64,000 nt of DNA, taken from the NCBI RefSeq assembly GCF_016859285.1, contig NC_053407.1, positions 25,291,857 to 25,355,856 of the forward strand. The letters are read 5' to 3'. The notes below the pieces were generated by a model. The model saw only the letters and a program-made list of their open reading frames with translations, made no database searches and was not told the origin of the DNA. Numbering within the stretch: the stretch's first letter is position 1; each line of letters opens with the position of its first letter. A program made the position numbers and the translations under genes. Below are positions 32,111 through 44,394 of the stretch, piece by piece. This DNA is from Xiphias gladius (lineage: Eukaryota; Chordata; Actinopteri; Istiophoriformes; Xiphiidae).

Positions 32111-33439
32111 CAGTACATTCAGAAAGTATTCAGATCCCTTCATTTTTTTCACATTTTATTTTGCAGCCTTATTCAAAAATCCTTTAAATTTTCCCTCATC
32201 AATCTAAACTCAATTCCTCATAAGGACAGGGGATTTTCTGCCATTCTCCTCTGCAGATCCTCTAAAGCTCAGTCAGGTTGGACGGGAACCATCGTTTGCC
32301 GGCCATTTTCAGGTCTCTCCAGAGATGTCCAACTGGGTTCAAATCAGGGCTCTGGCTGGGCCATTCAAGGACACTCACCGAGTTGTCCCCTAGCCACTCC
32401 TGCATTGTCCTGGCTGTTTATTTAGCATCACTGTCCTGTAGGAAGATGAACCTTCGGTCCAGTCCGAGGTCCTGAGTGCTCTGGGCCAGGTTTTCATTAA
32501 GGATATCTCTGTAGTTTGCTCTGTTCAGCTTTCCCTCAACCCCGACTAGTCTGCCTGTCCCTGCCGCTGAAAAACACAACCACAGCACGATGCTGCCACC
32601 ACCAGCACCAGAGTCCTTAAGGTGCTTTTTTGCAAACTCATAGCAGCTTTCAAGTTTCTTTCCCTGAGGACAGGCTTCCGTCTGGCCACTCTGCCATGAA
32701 GCCCAGATCGTTGGAGTGCTGCAATTATGGAAAAAACTTCCAGAAGGGCAACCATCTCCACACAGGATCTCTGGAGCTCAGCCAGAGTCACCATCAGGTT
32801 CTTGGTCGCCTCTCTCACCAAGGCCCCTCTTCCGTGATTACTCTGTCTGGCCAGGAAACCAGCTCTAGCAAAAGTCCTGGTTGCTCCAAACTTCTTCCAG
32901 TGACTAATTATGGAGGCCACTGTGCTCTTGGGAACCTTCAATGCAGCAGAATTTTTGTGTAGCCTTCCCCAGATCTGTGCCTCGACACAACCCTGTCTCT
33001 GAGCTCTGCAGGCAGTTCCTTCTACCACCTGGCTTGGTTTTTGCTCCAATATGTATTGTCTGATGTGAGACCTTATACAGACAGATGTGGCCTTTCCAAA
33101 TCATCAATCAATTTAATTTATCACAGGTGGGCTCCAGTCAAGGTGTAGAAACATTTCATAGATGATCAAGAGAAATGGGAGGCACCTGAGCTAAATTTCA
33201 AGTGTCACAACAAAGGAACTGAATACTCGTGTCAGTGTGAGATTTCAGTTTTTTCTTTTCAATAAATTTGGTAAAACTTCTGTTTTTGTTTTGTCATCAT
33301 GGGGTATTGGGTTTAGATTGATGAGGGAAAAATGAATTTAAATTATTTTAGCATAAGCTGCAACATAATATAAGAAATGACATAACATAAGAAAAATGTG
33401 AAAAAAGTGAAGGGGTCTGAATACTTTCTGAATGTACTG
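32111..33439 (-). mobile_element. Tc1-like transposon, 1.33 kb, inactive
   Basis: Terminal inverted repeats: cagtacattcagaaagtat at 32111-32129 and its exact complement at 33421-33439, extended by 'tcag..cccttca..ttttt'. A TA dinucleotide precedes the left end; the expected right-hand TA reads AA. Internal sequence on the minus strand is transposase-like but interrupted. It lies between the convergent acan and hapln3 genes. Confidence 0.9.
32290..33049 (-). pseudogene. Tc1 transposase pseudogene
   Basis: The minus-strand frame at 32546-33049 holds the N-terminal helix-turn-helix region (KVPKSTVASIISHWKKFGAT) and the linker up to about the first catalytic Asp region. Further downstream another frame reads SQSPDLNPVGHLWRDLK. 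Stops and frameshifts separate them, so no full DDE protein is encoded. Confidence 0.8.
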
Positions 33440-34437
33440 AATATTAGTACATATGTGGTTGCATGTTTATATGCCATGTTGTGGTGGTGTTGTCTTTGTG
33501 TGTGCACGCTCTGCTGTCTCTGCAATGATCTGATTGTTTGTAGGCATGTTGTAGGCATGTAAACCTATGTGCGCATTTATGTACGTGTGTCTGTGTCTGT
33601 GTCTGTGCGTGTGTGCGTGTGTGCATGTGTGTGTGTCCACTCATGTTTGGCCAGCAGGTGTAAATAGGATGTGTTTGTAAAACCTGCAGGCCATATAATC
33701 ACTGGGACTTCTGTTTTGCGGCCAGATGCAGGAGGGCGTAGCGGCGTGTTCAACTCCACTCATCTAAAAGTGCATCGTGCCCAGACAGAGTGGCGCGTGT
33801 TAGCTTTACATACAGTGGCTGTTTTGTACGGGTCAGTCACCCATCTCACCTCTCTACCCTGGCATTCCTGTTTGAACAGTAAGTGAAATTGTAACGACTT
33901 GTGATCACACCAAACAGCAGTGGTTTACGTCTTGCAGCATCTGAGAAATTCATTGAATAAATCTGAGAAAGTGTTTTGGGGGTCAAAAAAAGGTTTATGA
34001 GCATGTTAAACATTTAACTAATAACCATTACTTAAGTTTTATGTCTGTTGGCTGCTCTTTCCAGCCCAACGCGTACTCCCAGACTAAGTAGCTCAGCGAG
34101 TGCTAAATGGATTACCATGAACTTTGGTACAGACATTCAACATTTCCACTTTCCAAACACTCAATTTCTCCTATTCAAATAAAATGAGGTGAAACAAAAT
34201 GCCAATTCAGTCTGTGTCTGGAATCACCCCTATGTTCACTTATTCAGTACTCTGTATTTAATAGACACTCGATAGTTTCCTCAGCAGCGGCAAGGAAATT
34301 AAGATTTCGGACACTAACTCATTTTTGCATCATCAGCGACAGTTGTAGAGTCGCACAACAGTTATTTTCACATCGGATCCTGACATCCAGGTAAAATGTT
34401 GGACAGTAAACTCAATGCACTATAGAGCATGTTCAAC

Positions 34438-34640
34438 ATGTAGTGGAAAGTAACTAAGTGCCTTTATTCAAGTACTGTACCGACATTCACTTTTGAGGAA
34501 CTTTGAACTCAACTTGAATATTTCCATCTTATGCTACTTTCCACTTCTACTCCACCACATTTCAGAGGCAAATGTAGCGCTTTTTACTCCACCACACTTA
34601 GCTGTAGTCATTTTGCAGATTCCTTAACTTTTCGGCTTGT
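34438..34640 (+). repeat. Dispersed fish repeat ('gtaactaagtgc' type)
   Basis: 'gtggaaagtaactaagtgcc', 'ttcaagtactgtacc', 'ttttgagg', 'tatgctactttccacttctactccaccac' and 'gcgctttttactccacca' occur in a fixed order that I recognise as a very common short repeat of teleost genomes. The boundaries are approximate. Confidence 0.65.
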
Positions 34641-35495
34641 GAGCCCTTACAAAATAAAGTGTGTAGTTAAGTCTCCTTGTCTCATTTCAGATATTATATT
34701 CTATTAATAATATTATATCTTCCAATATACTCACCCACCCAACTAATGTTTGTGCCGTGTCGCTGGCTAGCAGCCTCACAGGGGCACTAGCATGGCTACG
34801 GTTTTAATCTTGTTTAAACTTACCTATATCTAAGTCCATAGAAGTAAGTATTACCTGCATTCATTCAAAAGGCCCATTGGCTGATGTTATGCAGCTAACA
34901 AGCTACCGTGGGAATTTTGAAATCATGGCCTACCATCCACCAAATGTGCCTGCAACCTTAGGGCCTGGCCCCGCGCATCGCAGATTTGATGCGAGGGTGT
35001 TCCTCTTTGGGGGGGTTACCATTTTGACTCAATAGCCACAAGACTGGGCTGGAATGGAAAGCACTTTCATCATAGCCATGTGCCTTGCAAGCCATCTTTG
35101 GCAAGTCCGTTCTGGTCCACATGTAGGCAGATCAGGTTGCATTTCATGGATAAAGGCGTGGATGGAAAACTTTCCAAACTGTTGCACTGTTCACAACAGC
35201 GGTCACAGAAAAAAAAATTCAACCTTGTAGGATATTCCGCACATGGTACAACTTCAGTCTACACCTGCTCTCATAGTGTCTACGGGTGTTTTGGCAAGTG
35301 ATGAGTCAGATCCCTCCAATCTTTTCCTACACACGTCCTAATCCACCAACTACAAGATTTCTAATGGTTCCACATTCTAAATCTAAAATGTTCTAACTAC
35401 AGACATAGAGTTGGTTTTCTAAGAGCAGGATTTGCTTAGCAGTTTTATATATATATATAATGTGTCTCATATAAAAATGTCTTTACAGTATTGTT

Positions 35496-35501
35496 TTTAT
35501 T
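35496..35501 (-). other. hapln3: Candidate hapln3 poly(A) signal
   Basis: TTTATT on the + strand reads AATAAA on the minus strand, about 1.5 kb after the hapln3 stop. If real, the Tc1 remnant at 36.2 kb sits in the hapln3 3' UTR. Confidence 0.3.
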
Positions 35502-36224
35502 CATTTGTAGAAAATAGTACAAATGCACGGACATATATAATGAAAAACACGGGGTACATGTGTGTAATGAAACACAATGGACGTAAACAAGGTAGTTTAA
35601 ATATTACAACAATACAGAGAATCACTCATAACTTCTGATTTCTCCATAACAGAGTACTACTCTTAATCACCTTTACAAAAATGAAAAAGAGATGCATTAT
35701 ACTTTATAAAGTGGGATACGCAAACCTTTCAGGAGACGAACAGAGACTCAACAGTATATTTCACAGTTTTACAAAGACAGAAAGAGCGGCGTGGTGGAAG
35801 TTAACTACAGTTATTGAGTGAGCAGTCACGGACCAACGAGAAAGATCTGACAGGTTCTGTGTGTCTGTCCTGTTACTGTTTGACTGCAATGTCCTGGAGG
35901 GCACTGCTGGAGAAGACAATGTAAACGTTCTTGTTGAATAAATACAGGGTAGGTGAAGGACTGACGTGTGGTTGGAGAGCAGTGAATTATTTTAATTATG
36001 ATGAGGTTTTTTATTTTATTTTTTTTATTTTAGTCCGAATACCTTCCCCGAGTGTGAAATGAATCATCTGTGAATTAAAGTCACAAATTTCAAAACAGTT
36101 GCAAAAAAAATTTAAAGCAAAATTAGCTTGATTTGATCTGTGAGGAGTATTTTGCAGCCAAAATAACTGAAAGCAAGAACAGGTTGTTCTTGTTTCTGCA
36201 GGTTGTTGTTGTGGTTAGGTTGCT

Positions 36225-36779
36225 ATACACTATATGGCCAATAGTATGTGGACATCCCTGTCCATTTACTTCTATGTATTTTTTTGTCTGAGGGTGTTTT
36301 TCACTGCCAGGATGAGACCCCTTAGATTGAATTAAGGGTAACCTTAATGCTACAACAAAACATTTACCTATATTTTATACAGTGGTCTGCTTCCACCTTT
36401 ATGGCAACAGTTTGGGGAAAGTCCTTTCTTGTTTCAACATGACAGTGCCCCTTTTGTACAAAACGAGGTCCATAAAGTTATGGTTTTGCCAGTTTTCTCC
36501 TGGAGGAACTTAACTGGCCTGCACAGAGCCCTGACCTCAACCTCTTTGGGATGAACTGAAATATCACCAAACATTAGTGGCTGACCTCAGTAATGCCTCT
36601 GCGGCTGAAGTGAGCAAATCCCTGTAGCCAGGTTCCAAAATCTTGTAGAGAGCCTTCCCAGAAGAGTGATGGCTGTTATAGCAGCATACGAATGCCCTCT
36701 GGTTTTGGAATAAGATGATCGGCACTTACATACAGGTGTCATTTTGCAGTGTCCACATACTTCTGGCCATATAGTATGG
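36225..36779 (+). mobile_element. Deleted Tc1-like element
   Basis: Inverted ends: 'tacactatatggccaatag' with 'tatgtggacat' at 36225-36254, and 'gtccacatacttctggcc' with 'atatagta' at about 36750-36777. The interior keeps transposase scraps on the + strand: 'caacatgacagtgccccttt' (a HDSAPF-type motif, 36437-36456), and 'gacctcaacctctttgggatg' (PDLNPLW-type, about 36533-36553). About 550 bp, much shorter than a full element. Confidence 0.8.
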
Positions 36780-37012
36780 ACATGTCTAAGTACGAGTGCA
36801 AAAAACGTTGTTGACTAGTAGTAAATTTCAATACTGAGACATGAGTTAAAGTCTTATGGAGGTGGAGAGTGATGAACCCAAATGGTCTCACTTCAAAACA
36901 GCACGGAAAAGAACAAACTGGCTAACAGCTAATGCTAACCTCCCGAGCAGAGCTTTTAACCAGTGCGCTGTTAGAATGGTTTGTTTAATTGTCTCGTGTT
37001 GAGTCCGAGCAT

Positions 37013-37290
37013 CTACCGATAACAGTAGACACCAAACTTTAGGTACAGTGAGGGGAACCCAAAACTACGCACCCCTGGTTCAGGCGGGCCACAGTTAGCC
37101 CGCGCTTTTGCGATAGGATAACGCACGCTGCCGTCGGCCAACCAGCCAGCGTCACAGTGGTCCAACCCCATCAGCCTCCAGGCGCCGTACAGCTGGCCCA
37201 CTCTGGCAATTTGACTTCCATCACTGGCGCAAGCCTGGACGGCCTCAGTGAAGTTGAGCTTGGCCGGGTGCTGTAAGTAGTATACAGTCC
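37013..37290 (-). CDS. hapln3: hapln3 last coding exon: link module 2
   Basis: 278 nt after acceptor ccttag. GTVYYLQHPAKLNFTEAVQ, CDAGWLADGSVRYPI and CGPPEPGVRSFGFP; ends YCYR then TAG. Confidence 0.95.
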
Positions 37291-40200
37291 CTAAGGCAGG
37301 AGAGAGTCATGAATGAGGACACAGTCATGCACTGATATATTTAGGTTTGAAACATTCACACATCTTTGTACTGACCCTTGACAGAGGCGGAGAAGCAGAA
37401 AGCATCAAAGCTGTGGAGGAGGCGATGTCGTTGCCCGTAGCTACGCAAACCAGGAGCTAAGTTCACGCCCCCGCAGCCGTCACGTGGGGCTGTGATTGGA
37501 TACTGCACTGTGCCGTCAGCCAACCAGCCGGCATTACACCAGTCTAGCCCCTCCTCCCACGCTGCGAAGAGCTGCTCAAACGTAGCCAGAGCGGCGTCCT
37601 GATCCTGGCACGCTTGCTGGGCCCCAAAGTAGTTAAAATGGTAGCGTCCTTTCTGAGAGTAGTAGGGGAACACCACGCCTGCACGTGGAGGAGAAGTGTT
37701 TTATGATAGTTTGTATAGTCATACATTCCAACGTAGTCTGAAACAGTCCTATCCCAGTTGAAATGCATCTGATGTTGCGTCTTGAGTCTAAATGTGAAAA
37801 ATTCAAAATCCTAGACAAATGGAAATCATGTTCACGTACTGAATGGTAAAAAGATATCATTCTCACTTTTTTGCACATGGTGGAAGTAATGTTGGCGTGC
37901 AGTACAGTCATATTAAGTATAATAGGGTACGGCGAATGCTAAACATTGGCATCAAATCTGCAGGAAGTGATTTTCAGTTGTGAGCACAACATAGACATAT
38001 CATCACCTTTTGACTTGATATGACAAACTTGTTAGCAAACAGCTGCTTATTTACACATCCAGCATCTATGGTGCCACATTATTATTCATTTGGAGTCACG
38101 TTTGTGTCCACCCGGTGAATGAAAGTCCAATATTCACTCATGATTTAGCTCTGTTTTTGGGCTCCTCCAACTCCCGAGGGAAATGTGCGGCTCTTCGGCT
38201 GCTAAACGCTGCACTATGTTCACCAGCTAGTCGCTAGCTACTTCTGGGCAAATAACACACAGTGGGTTTGCTGAACACAGCTGCCTGTTGATGCTGGAAA
38301 TGCAGTCGATGTGGTGAGACTGAACAATACAGCACAAGCCCAGTACAAGGTAAAAGTGGTTAAAAACGCTCAGCAGAGCTGCAGGGCTTGCCCACAGAGT
38401 TTTCGGGGATGCTCACTTTCACACTGCATGTAGTTGTTTGACTCAGTAGTAAAATAAAGCATACTGATTAATGCAACTTTAAAGGAAAATCTACACTCAG
38501 TGAACGTTAAACCCTTTTGCAGTTTTGGCCACACACCAATCATCGATACACCAGTTGTTTTCTATTACCTGTTGTGCTGTCAACCCACAGAGCAGCAGCA
38601 GCAGTTTTCTGCCCCGTTCGACTGACTGTGGATTTAATTACTTGGCAGTGTTCAAATGTTTATCTTGTTAACGGTACCATGGGGAGTTTTCTGACCACCA
38701 GTAAGTGCCGGACAGCAACGTCTTTGTCTTGTTTGTTCTCATGCGTGCGCAGAAGGGTGCACATGTGCGTCGCAACACACATTCCTAGCATTCGACAGGT
38801 GGTGGTAACGCACACAGAAATGAGGAGGAAGGCCGCTGGCAAGTAAACATGGATGTAAACAATAGAGGTTTCAGAAAAAAAAAAAAAGGAAAACAGGAAA
38901 AAAGAAAGAAAGGAAATGTTTTCAGGACTTTTGTTAGGTCTAAGGGATACACACAATTTGTTTGGGTGAGTACACTGAATGTAACGGTAACTTTGTTTAC
39001 ATGACAACTCCACGGGGCACCTTTAAAATGCTGTATGTACATTGTACTATGCACTCCAGAAGGAAGCTGTGTCATCAGCTCCCATCTTGACCCAGCCAAC
39101 ACCTGCCGCGAGTTCGTGAGTTTCCCAAACTCTCGACCTCATCAATTGACATAACCCTTCGCATACAGACACACACACACACACACACACACTTCTCACC
39201 TCGCAGCTCCAGATCCACAGTCACACTCTCGTCCTCCAGGCCGTCAATCACCTCACAGCGATACCTTCCTGTATCATTGAGTTGCAGCTCATCGATCACC
39301 AGAGACATGTCCCCTGGCGCTGAGCGTCTCAGGCGCACACGGCCCCGGAAGTTGCCGTAGCTGCGGTGACGGTTGCCCATGGCGACCATAACCTCAGTCT
39401 CCCCGGCGAAGGCTTCAGGGGAAGCGAGTGCAGAGATGGTGTTGGCAGGCAGCCAGGACCATTTGACCCGGGTCCTGCGCGGTGTGGTGAGTTCAGGCTC
39501 GTAGCGGTAGTGACAGGGAAGGGTGACGCTGCTCCCCCTGGTGGCCGACACCGAAGGCTGCGGGGATTCCACGTGGAGACGAACCCCATTGAAATAGACT
39601 AGAAAAGGCACAAACCCCCAAAAATACAACATGTTTTAGTTAGTAAAATCCTAGGATCCCAAAACTGGCCTTTTTTTTTAAACAGCAGACATTTTGAATT
39701 CTATTAATGTTAATTATTTTTATATTATTATAGTAGATTTTATTACCACCATTGCACAGTGAATATATTTTACACACAGTATAGCTCTGAGTCTATCTTT
39801 AGTCACTATTTTTTTTAGATTATTTATATTTACTTCATTTATTTATGTGAAGTGGCTGCTGCAACACAGCAATTTCCCCTTTGCTACTAATAAAGTACCC
39901 CTCCGTCCGTCCATTCATCCATCCATCCATCCATCAGGAATGCAGCAATTGTTGATGTTATTAGTAACAACTGTGCTTTCCCCGTTATGCTATGTTAAAA
40001 TGTTTGTGAAAAAAACACCCAAATCTATTCACATTCACCAGTGTACTAAAACTACCATACGTTACTGTCGCGTAGCAACAGGAAACAACAAAAAAAAGGG
40101 TTGCCGTTTTACTCCAAGCGAACCTGGTGATGCCTCTGAAAAGCGTTGTTTGCATAGTTGCACTTATCAACCCAACTAATAAGCCTCTCAGTTTGCGATG

Positions 40201-41198
40201 ACTAGCCTTTGCTGTTGTTGAGCAACAGAGTCCTCTTGTTGTCGGCACCTCGGGAGGTGCTCTCGTGATGCTGTGCATCCTGCTTCCTTGGTGACCTTCA
40301 ATATTTGATTGTTTACTTTCCACGATGTCCAAGGATCTGTCTCACCCTGGCTACAATTTGTAGAAAGACTTTGCAGGTTTGATTTATAACTCAAAACTGA
40401 ATTAAGCCTGCATGCTGAAGTTTGAGTACCATGAATTTTGTCACTTTTTTTTTCCTTTTTTTGTGCTCGCTTACGAGCACAAAAGAAGTAAACCTGTGCT
40501 TTTCCTTCTCTTGTCCTGACATGTCCAGCTGCCTTGAGAAAAAGTCTGCTCGGTCTGTATTTAATAAACTTAAACTTCTATGACCATCAAACACAGTGTG
40601 AAAGCTCAACTCTGCCTTCTCCGAAACGATTTACGTCAATGACCCTGTAGTTTTACAGTAAAATAAATACCCCTGAGGTTAGTGTTTATCTACGAAGTCT
40701 GATTTGGAGAAATCCGTTTGGAGAAAATCATATCTTATGTTTAGGGCAACGTAAACATAAAACACACACACACACACACACACACACCGGACTGGACCAA
40801 CGGAAACAGAGAGCCACATCCATCACCAGCAGAGTTTGTTTTTGTAACCCGGGTAACTGCCTGGGCTCCATGAATCACAGTCTTCTTCCCTCCACATCCA
40901 GGTGACTGTGTTGTCCTGTATACAGATGATGCATGTAGCTGATCCGTGTCTTACACGTGCAGCAAACACGCAGTGGACCTGCAAGGCCCCTCCCTTTCAG
41001 ATGCACGCGCACACACACACACACACACACACAAACACAGAGAGAGAGAGAGGACCTACTCTCTCCGTTGCCGTCGCCGTTGCCGATGTCCTGGTAGTGA
41101 AAGCCGTTGTTGTACAAGGGGATCCTGCCCTGACCGCCGGGCAGCAGCAGCAGCAGGTACGAGCAGACGGCCAGTAGGGGGCGCAGTAGATCGAGCAT
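37013..41198 (-). CDS. hapln3: Hyaluronan and proteoglycan link protein 3, 4 coding exons, 372 aa
   Basis: Secreted link protein that stabilises the binding of proteoglycan G1 domains to hyaluronan. Coding exons on the minus strand: 41198-41060, 39598-39200, 37678-37376 and 37290-37013, totalling 1119 nt with TAG at 37013-37015. Domains: signal peptide 1-24, Ig-V about 47-179, link module 1 180-280, link module 2 281-372. The order, exon phases (all 1) and length fit the HAPLN family (about 360 aa). The assignment to HAPLN3 rests on the NNG/GNGDGNGE N-terminal stretch, the C-terminal CGPPEPGVRSFGFP...GVYCYR pattern, and the acan-hapln3-mfge8 order. The gene is transcribed convergently to acan. 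A 5' UTR exon must lie upstream, since an acceptor stands at 41210-41211. Confidence 0.93.
37376..37678 (-). CDS. hapln3: hapln3 exon: link module 1
   Basis: 303 nt. [54 protein letters not shown] and DAFCF. Donor aagg|gtcagt. Confidence 0.95.
37679..39199 (-). other. hapln3: hapln3 intron between Ig and link 1 exons
   Basis: 1.5 kb without a recognised exon. A short CA tract (39170-39192) adjoins the Ig-exon donor on the intron side, and an A-run lies at about 38876-38887. Confidence 0.75.
39200..39598 (-). CDS. hapln3: hapln3 exon: Ig-V domain
   Basis: 399 nt. VTLPCHYRYEPEL with the first cysteine, VKWSWL, and NDTGRYRCEVIDGLEDESV with the second cysteine. Acceptor ttttctag, donor cgag|gtgaga. 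Confidence 0.95.
39599..41059 (-). other. hapln3: hapln3 intron between signal and Ig exons
   Basis: 1.46 kb, no exon seen. It holds CA microsatellites at about 40762-40787 and 41008-41031 and a short (CCAT)n at about 39909-39936. Confidence 0.75.
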
Positions 41199-41209
41199 GA
41201 CGCTATGCT
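41060..41209 (-). CDS. hapln3: hapln3 exon: signal peptide and N-terminal segment
   Basis: The ATG at 41198-41196 starts MLDLLRPLLAVCSYLLLLLP, a strong signal sequence, then RIPLYNNGFHYQDIGNGDGN. The donor is gaga|gtaggt at 41060. The acceptor ttgcag lies just upstream with 11 nt of 5' UTR, and a CA tract at 41231-41260 (GT on the coding strand) lies beyond it in the intron. Confidence 0.88.
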
Positions 41210-41225
41210 CTGCAAGAGAAAAAAA

Positions 41226-41261
<36 letters not shown>

Positions 41262-41847
41262 CTTCTTTTTTAGCTCCCTCCTCTCAAAACTGTCATAAAT
41301 ACCAGGCAGACACTGTGAAAGAAATCTCAGCTTGGTGATTTAGCGTCAAATTAATAAGTGCCACAATTTAATTCGACCTCAAAACAGTTCTGTCACAACG
41401 GTTTAAATAAAATAAACAAATAAAGAATTAAAAGTAAAAATTACCAGGTTAGGCTCTTCCCCAAATCACACCTCTATGTCTGTGCTTGATAAGGTCGGTG
41501 ACACCTCGGGTTAAAAGGCAGAGCGGCAGTTATTACAGGAGACACAGCGTTTGGTTATGAAATTAAGTTAGTTTAGTAAAAAAAACAACAACAACAACAA
41601 CAACAAATGGGAAGTTTATAGTTTCATCCGCAAAAATCAGAATCTGGAGGGGAAATGTATAAGCAACTTTAAAAAATAAAAGAATGCCTTTAAGTCGAAT
41701 AGAAAATACATTCAAACTCTATGAGAACTGCGCACTGGGATGAATTATGATGCATTCAAGTCTACAGTGGATCAACTATAGGAACTTTAGAGACGGGAGG
41801 AACTTTTTCTCGCATCCCAGTCATTTGACACATCTCTTCCCCGGTTA

Positions 41848-42572
41848 CCCCCCCCCCTCTCTCTCTCTCTCCCCTTCAAACTATTCAAACCCCTAAGTCT
41901 TTTTTCTTTTTCTCAATAAAGCGCCGATTGTACTACTTGTCGTGCTCACCCGACGTCCTCCCAACGCCGCCCCGTCAAGTATCTCCGGCAGCAAAGTTAC
42001 CGGCTGAGTTCAGCCTCTGCTCCAGAATTCAAGCCGCGCGAGTCCGTTAAACGGGGCTTTTCCCCTCCGGTTTCAATCTGCCCCACGGACGTCTGCTCGA
42101 GGGGGGGGGGCTAAAAAACGGACTCACGGAGAAGCACTTGTCCGACCGGCGCGTCCTCAGCTCATCTCCTCCTCATCCTCCGCTGTCCTCGCGCTCTCTT
42201 GCTCACCGGACCCGCAACCACAGGAGCACGAGGCGACGTCACCAGACCAGGCACCCCCCCCCCCCCCTTGAAGTGAACGGAGCCCCATCATACGTGACGT
42301 CGTCATCCACACGAGCCCACCGGCACCAGTGCTCACGGGCCCATTCATGCTGCCGGTGACACCATTGTAACCACCGCCAAAAACCGGTGCCCACCGACTA
42401 CCTGTGCTAAGGATCCGCTTAAAGGACAGGTTCACGACTTGTAAAGTCATCAGGCCCCTGCGCACATTTAAACAGGGGGGGGTTTCTTACTGTGGTCAGT
42501 CCCCCCCCCCCCTGTTCGTGACCAGACCTCTTCCAGATGTGATTCCAGCGTAAGCGATTTCGGGGGGGGGGG
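41848..42572 (-). promoter_or_regulatory. hapln3: GC-rich putative hapln3 promoter and 5' UTR exon region
   Basis: This stretch is far richer in CpG than its surroundings and lies 0.7-1.4 kb upstream of the first coding exon. Donor-like sites on the minus strand, gg|gtgagc at about 41950, cc|gtgagtcc at about 42128 and gg|gtgagc near 42208, could end the non-coding exon. No TATA box stands out. It also contains six G or C runs of 8-14 bases. Confidence 0.45.
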
Positions 42573-44394
42573 ATCCACAGGTGCAGAAAAAAACTAAACT
42601 AAACAAAACTAAACATTGAGACGTTCATCTGAAACTAATACGAGGCTTCAGCAGGACACGTTAGTCACGTCAACGGGAAATCTTCCAGAGTTACAGTGTT
42701 TTTGGTAGGAAAAAAAAAAAAAAAACAAAGCCAAAAAATCTGTGTTTCCAGTCTCCCCTGACGGCGGGTCCCTGCTGAGCTGCAGCAGGAAGACCGTAGC
42801 AAAAAGAGGGAGTTTTATACTAAATACACAGCGACTGTGATTCGTCTGACGCAGGCGACTGAAGCTCCGTATCAGCTTCAGATAAACCTCTGAACGCGTT
42901 TGTGGTTTTTTCTTGTCCGTTGGATGCAAATACCTGCACCGATGCCACATCACCCCGTCGTGCACACAGACGCAACCTGATCGCTATCTGCATCGGGGTT
43001 TAAAATTCATGGGGGTCAGTTCAACCCAGTTGACCCCTCCCTGGGCCTCATCTCACCCCCAGTAAAAAAATCGGGTCAAACCCAATTTATGGTCTTTTTC
43101 CTCAACCTTTCAACCTGTCAGCTGAAACAGGTAGTTTTGGCCACATTACGACAGAAAGCAACAGCTATACCTCTACAGCACGTTGTTTATCCAAAGTGCA
43201 AATATACAATTTAAACATGCTCTAGCTTTTTTTTTTTTTTTTTTTAAACCAACAGTCACACTGTTTGAGTCCATTCAAAGGCAGAGGAAAATGCTCTTTA
43301 ACGGTTAATAATGCAGGTGTACTTTTTACAGCCTTCTCCCTGGATGATGCAACCCAGCTTGACCTGACGCTGACCCTCCGGAGTTGTGGAATATCAATCA
43401 GGGCTGTCCTCCAAAACCACTTGTGTTTGTTGTTGTCAAGCTCTGGGTTAAAAAAAAATTTCGCTGAAATCCTTAATATGCGCAATCTCGTGCGTGTGAT
43501 GGAGGAAAAACTCTGTAACCAAGAAAAGCTGCACATTTTATTATCGACTATCAGATAACTGGTATTTACGGCGGGTCATCTGCGAGACGACGTCAGGTGT
43601 TAAGTGCCTCTCGTCTTTCCAAACGTCAGCATTCACACAGGCTGCCACCTTCTGCACTCCTGGTATGCTGAGCGCTGACAGAGCGTATTCCGTGCCGCTG
43701 TGTTGCCATGTCCTCAAGTAACACAGCAAAATATTGCCACACGAACTCATATTTCAGTCATTTAGCTGAAGTAGTAGCAGCTGTGGTGGAAAAACAAGAG
43801 CACTTCCAGCTCTCCGCGTGGGGCCCCTGAGAATGTGCAGGTCCTGCGCCACTGCCCGAATGTCTGAGCGAAGGATGGTCATCACATTGCAGATGGAAGC
43901 TGCCCCCCTGACACTTCCACACTGTGAAACCTAGCGCTCTACTCCATATTATTGTCTGACACGACACTGCCATCCCCTGAGGAGCCCCAGACCACTGAGT
44001 CCCCCGTTTAAAGAGTCTTGAGCCTCTCTGGATCCTGCTCTCCTCTGTGGTCAGCCGCTCTTTCGGCCACTGATGTTTTTCCTAGTGACTTGACTTACAC
44101 CCAGAGGACTTGACAGAAACCCAAGGCCACCGCTATTTCAGCACAGGGGTGGGGTTGCGGTATGCCGGTGGGTTTTGGGGATGTCGAGGAAAAAGCTGCT
44201 CTAAGCCGCTAGAAGACAGTACGGATGTTCAGGGTTTCATTTCTAAAATCACTTCTATGGTCAGAAATCAAGGATGGTGTGGATGTACAGGCTGATCATT
44301 CAATTTGTTTATTTACCACATTCCCATAATTCTGCCACGACACTCGTCCCTTTCTGAAACATTAAGTTACACCAGTTATTTCAGTGTAATACAG
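42573..44394. other. Intergenic region upstream of hapln3
   Basis: No gene recognised. Open frames of about 100 codons near 43.2-43.55 kb occur on both strands without a domain. A-runs lie at about 42710-42724 and a T-run at 43229-43245. Confidence 0.55.

Larger units (their letters stand above)
33440..36224. other. Intergenic region between acan and hapln3
   Basis: No gene is seen. It contains a dispersed repeat at 34438 and TG-rich sequence at 33490-33640. The hapln3 3' UTR may extend into the right end. Confidence 0.55.

Noticed and set aside
43222..43558. Overlapping open frames of about 100 codons on both strands
   Set aside because: No recognisable domain, and the minus frame begins or ends in homopolymer; no basis to call a gene.
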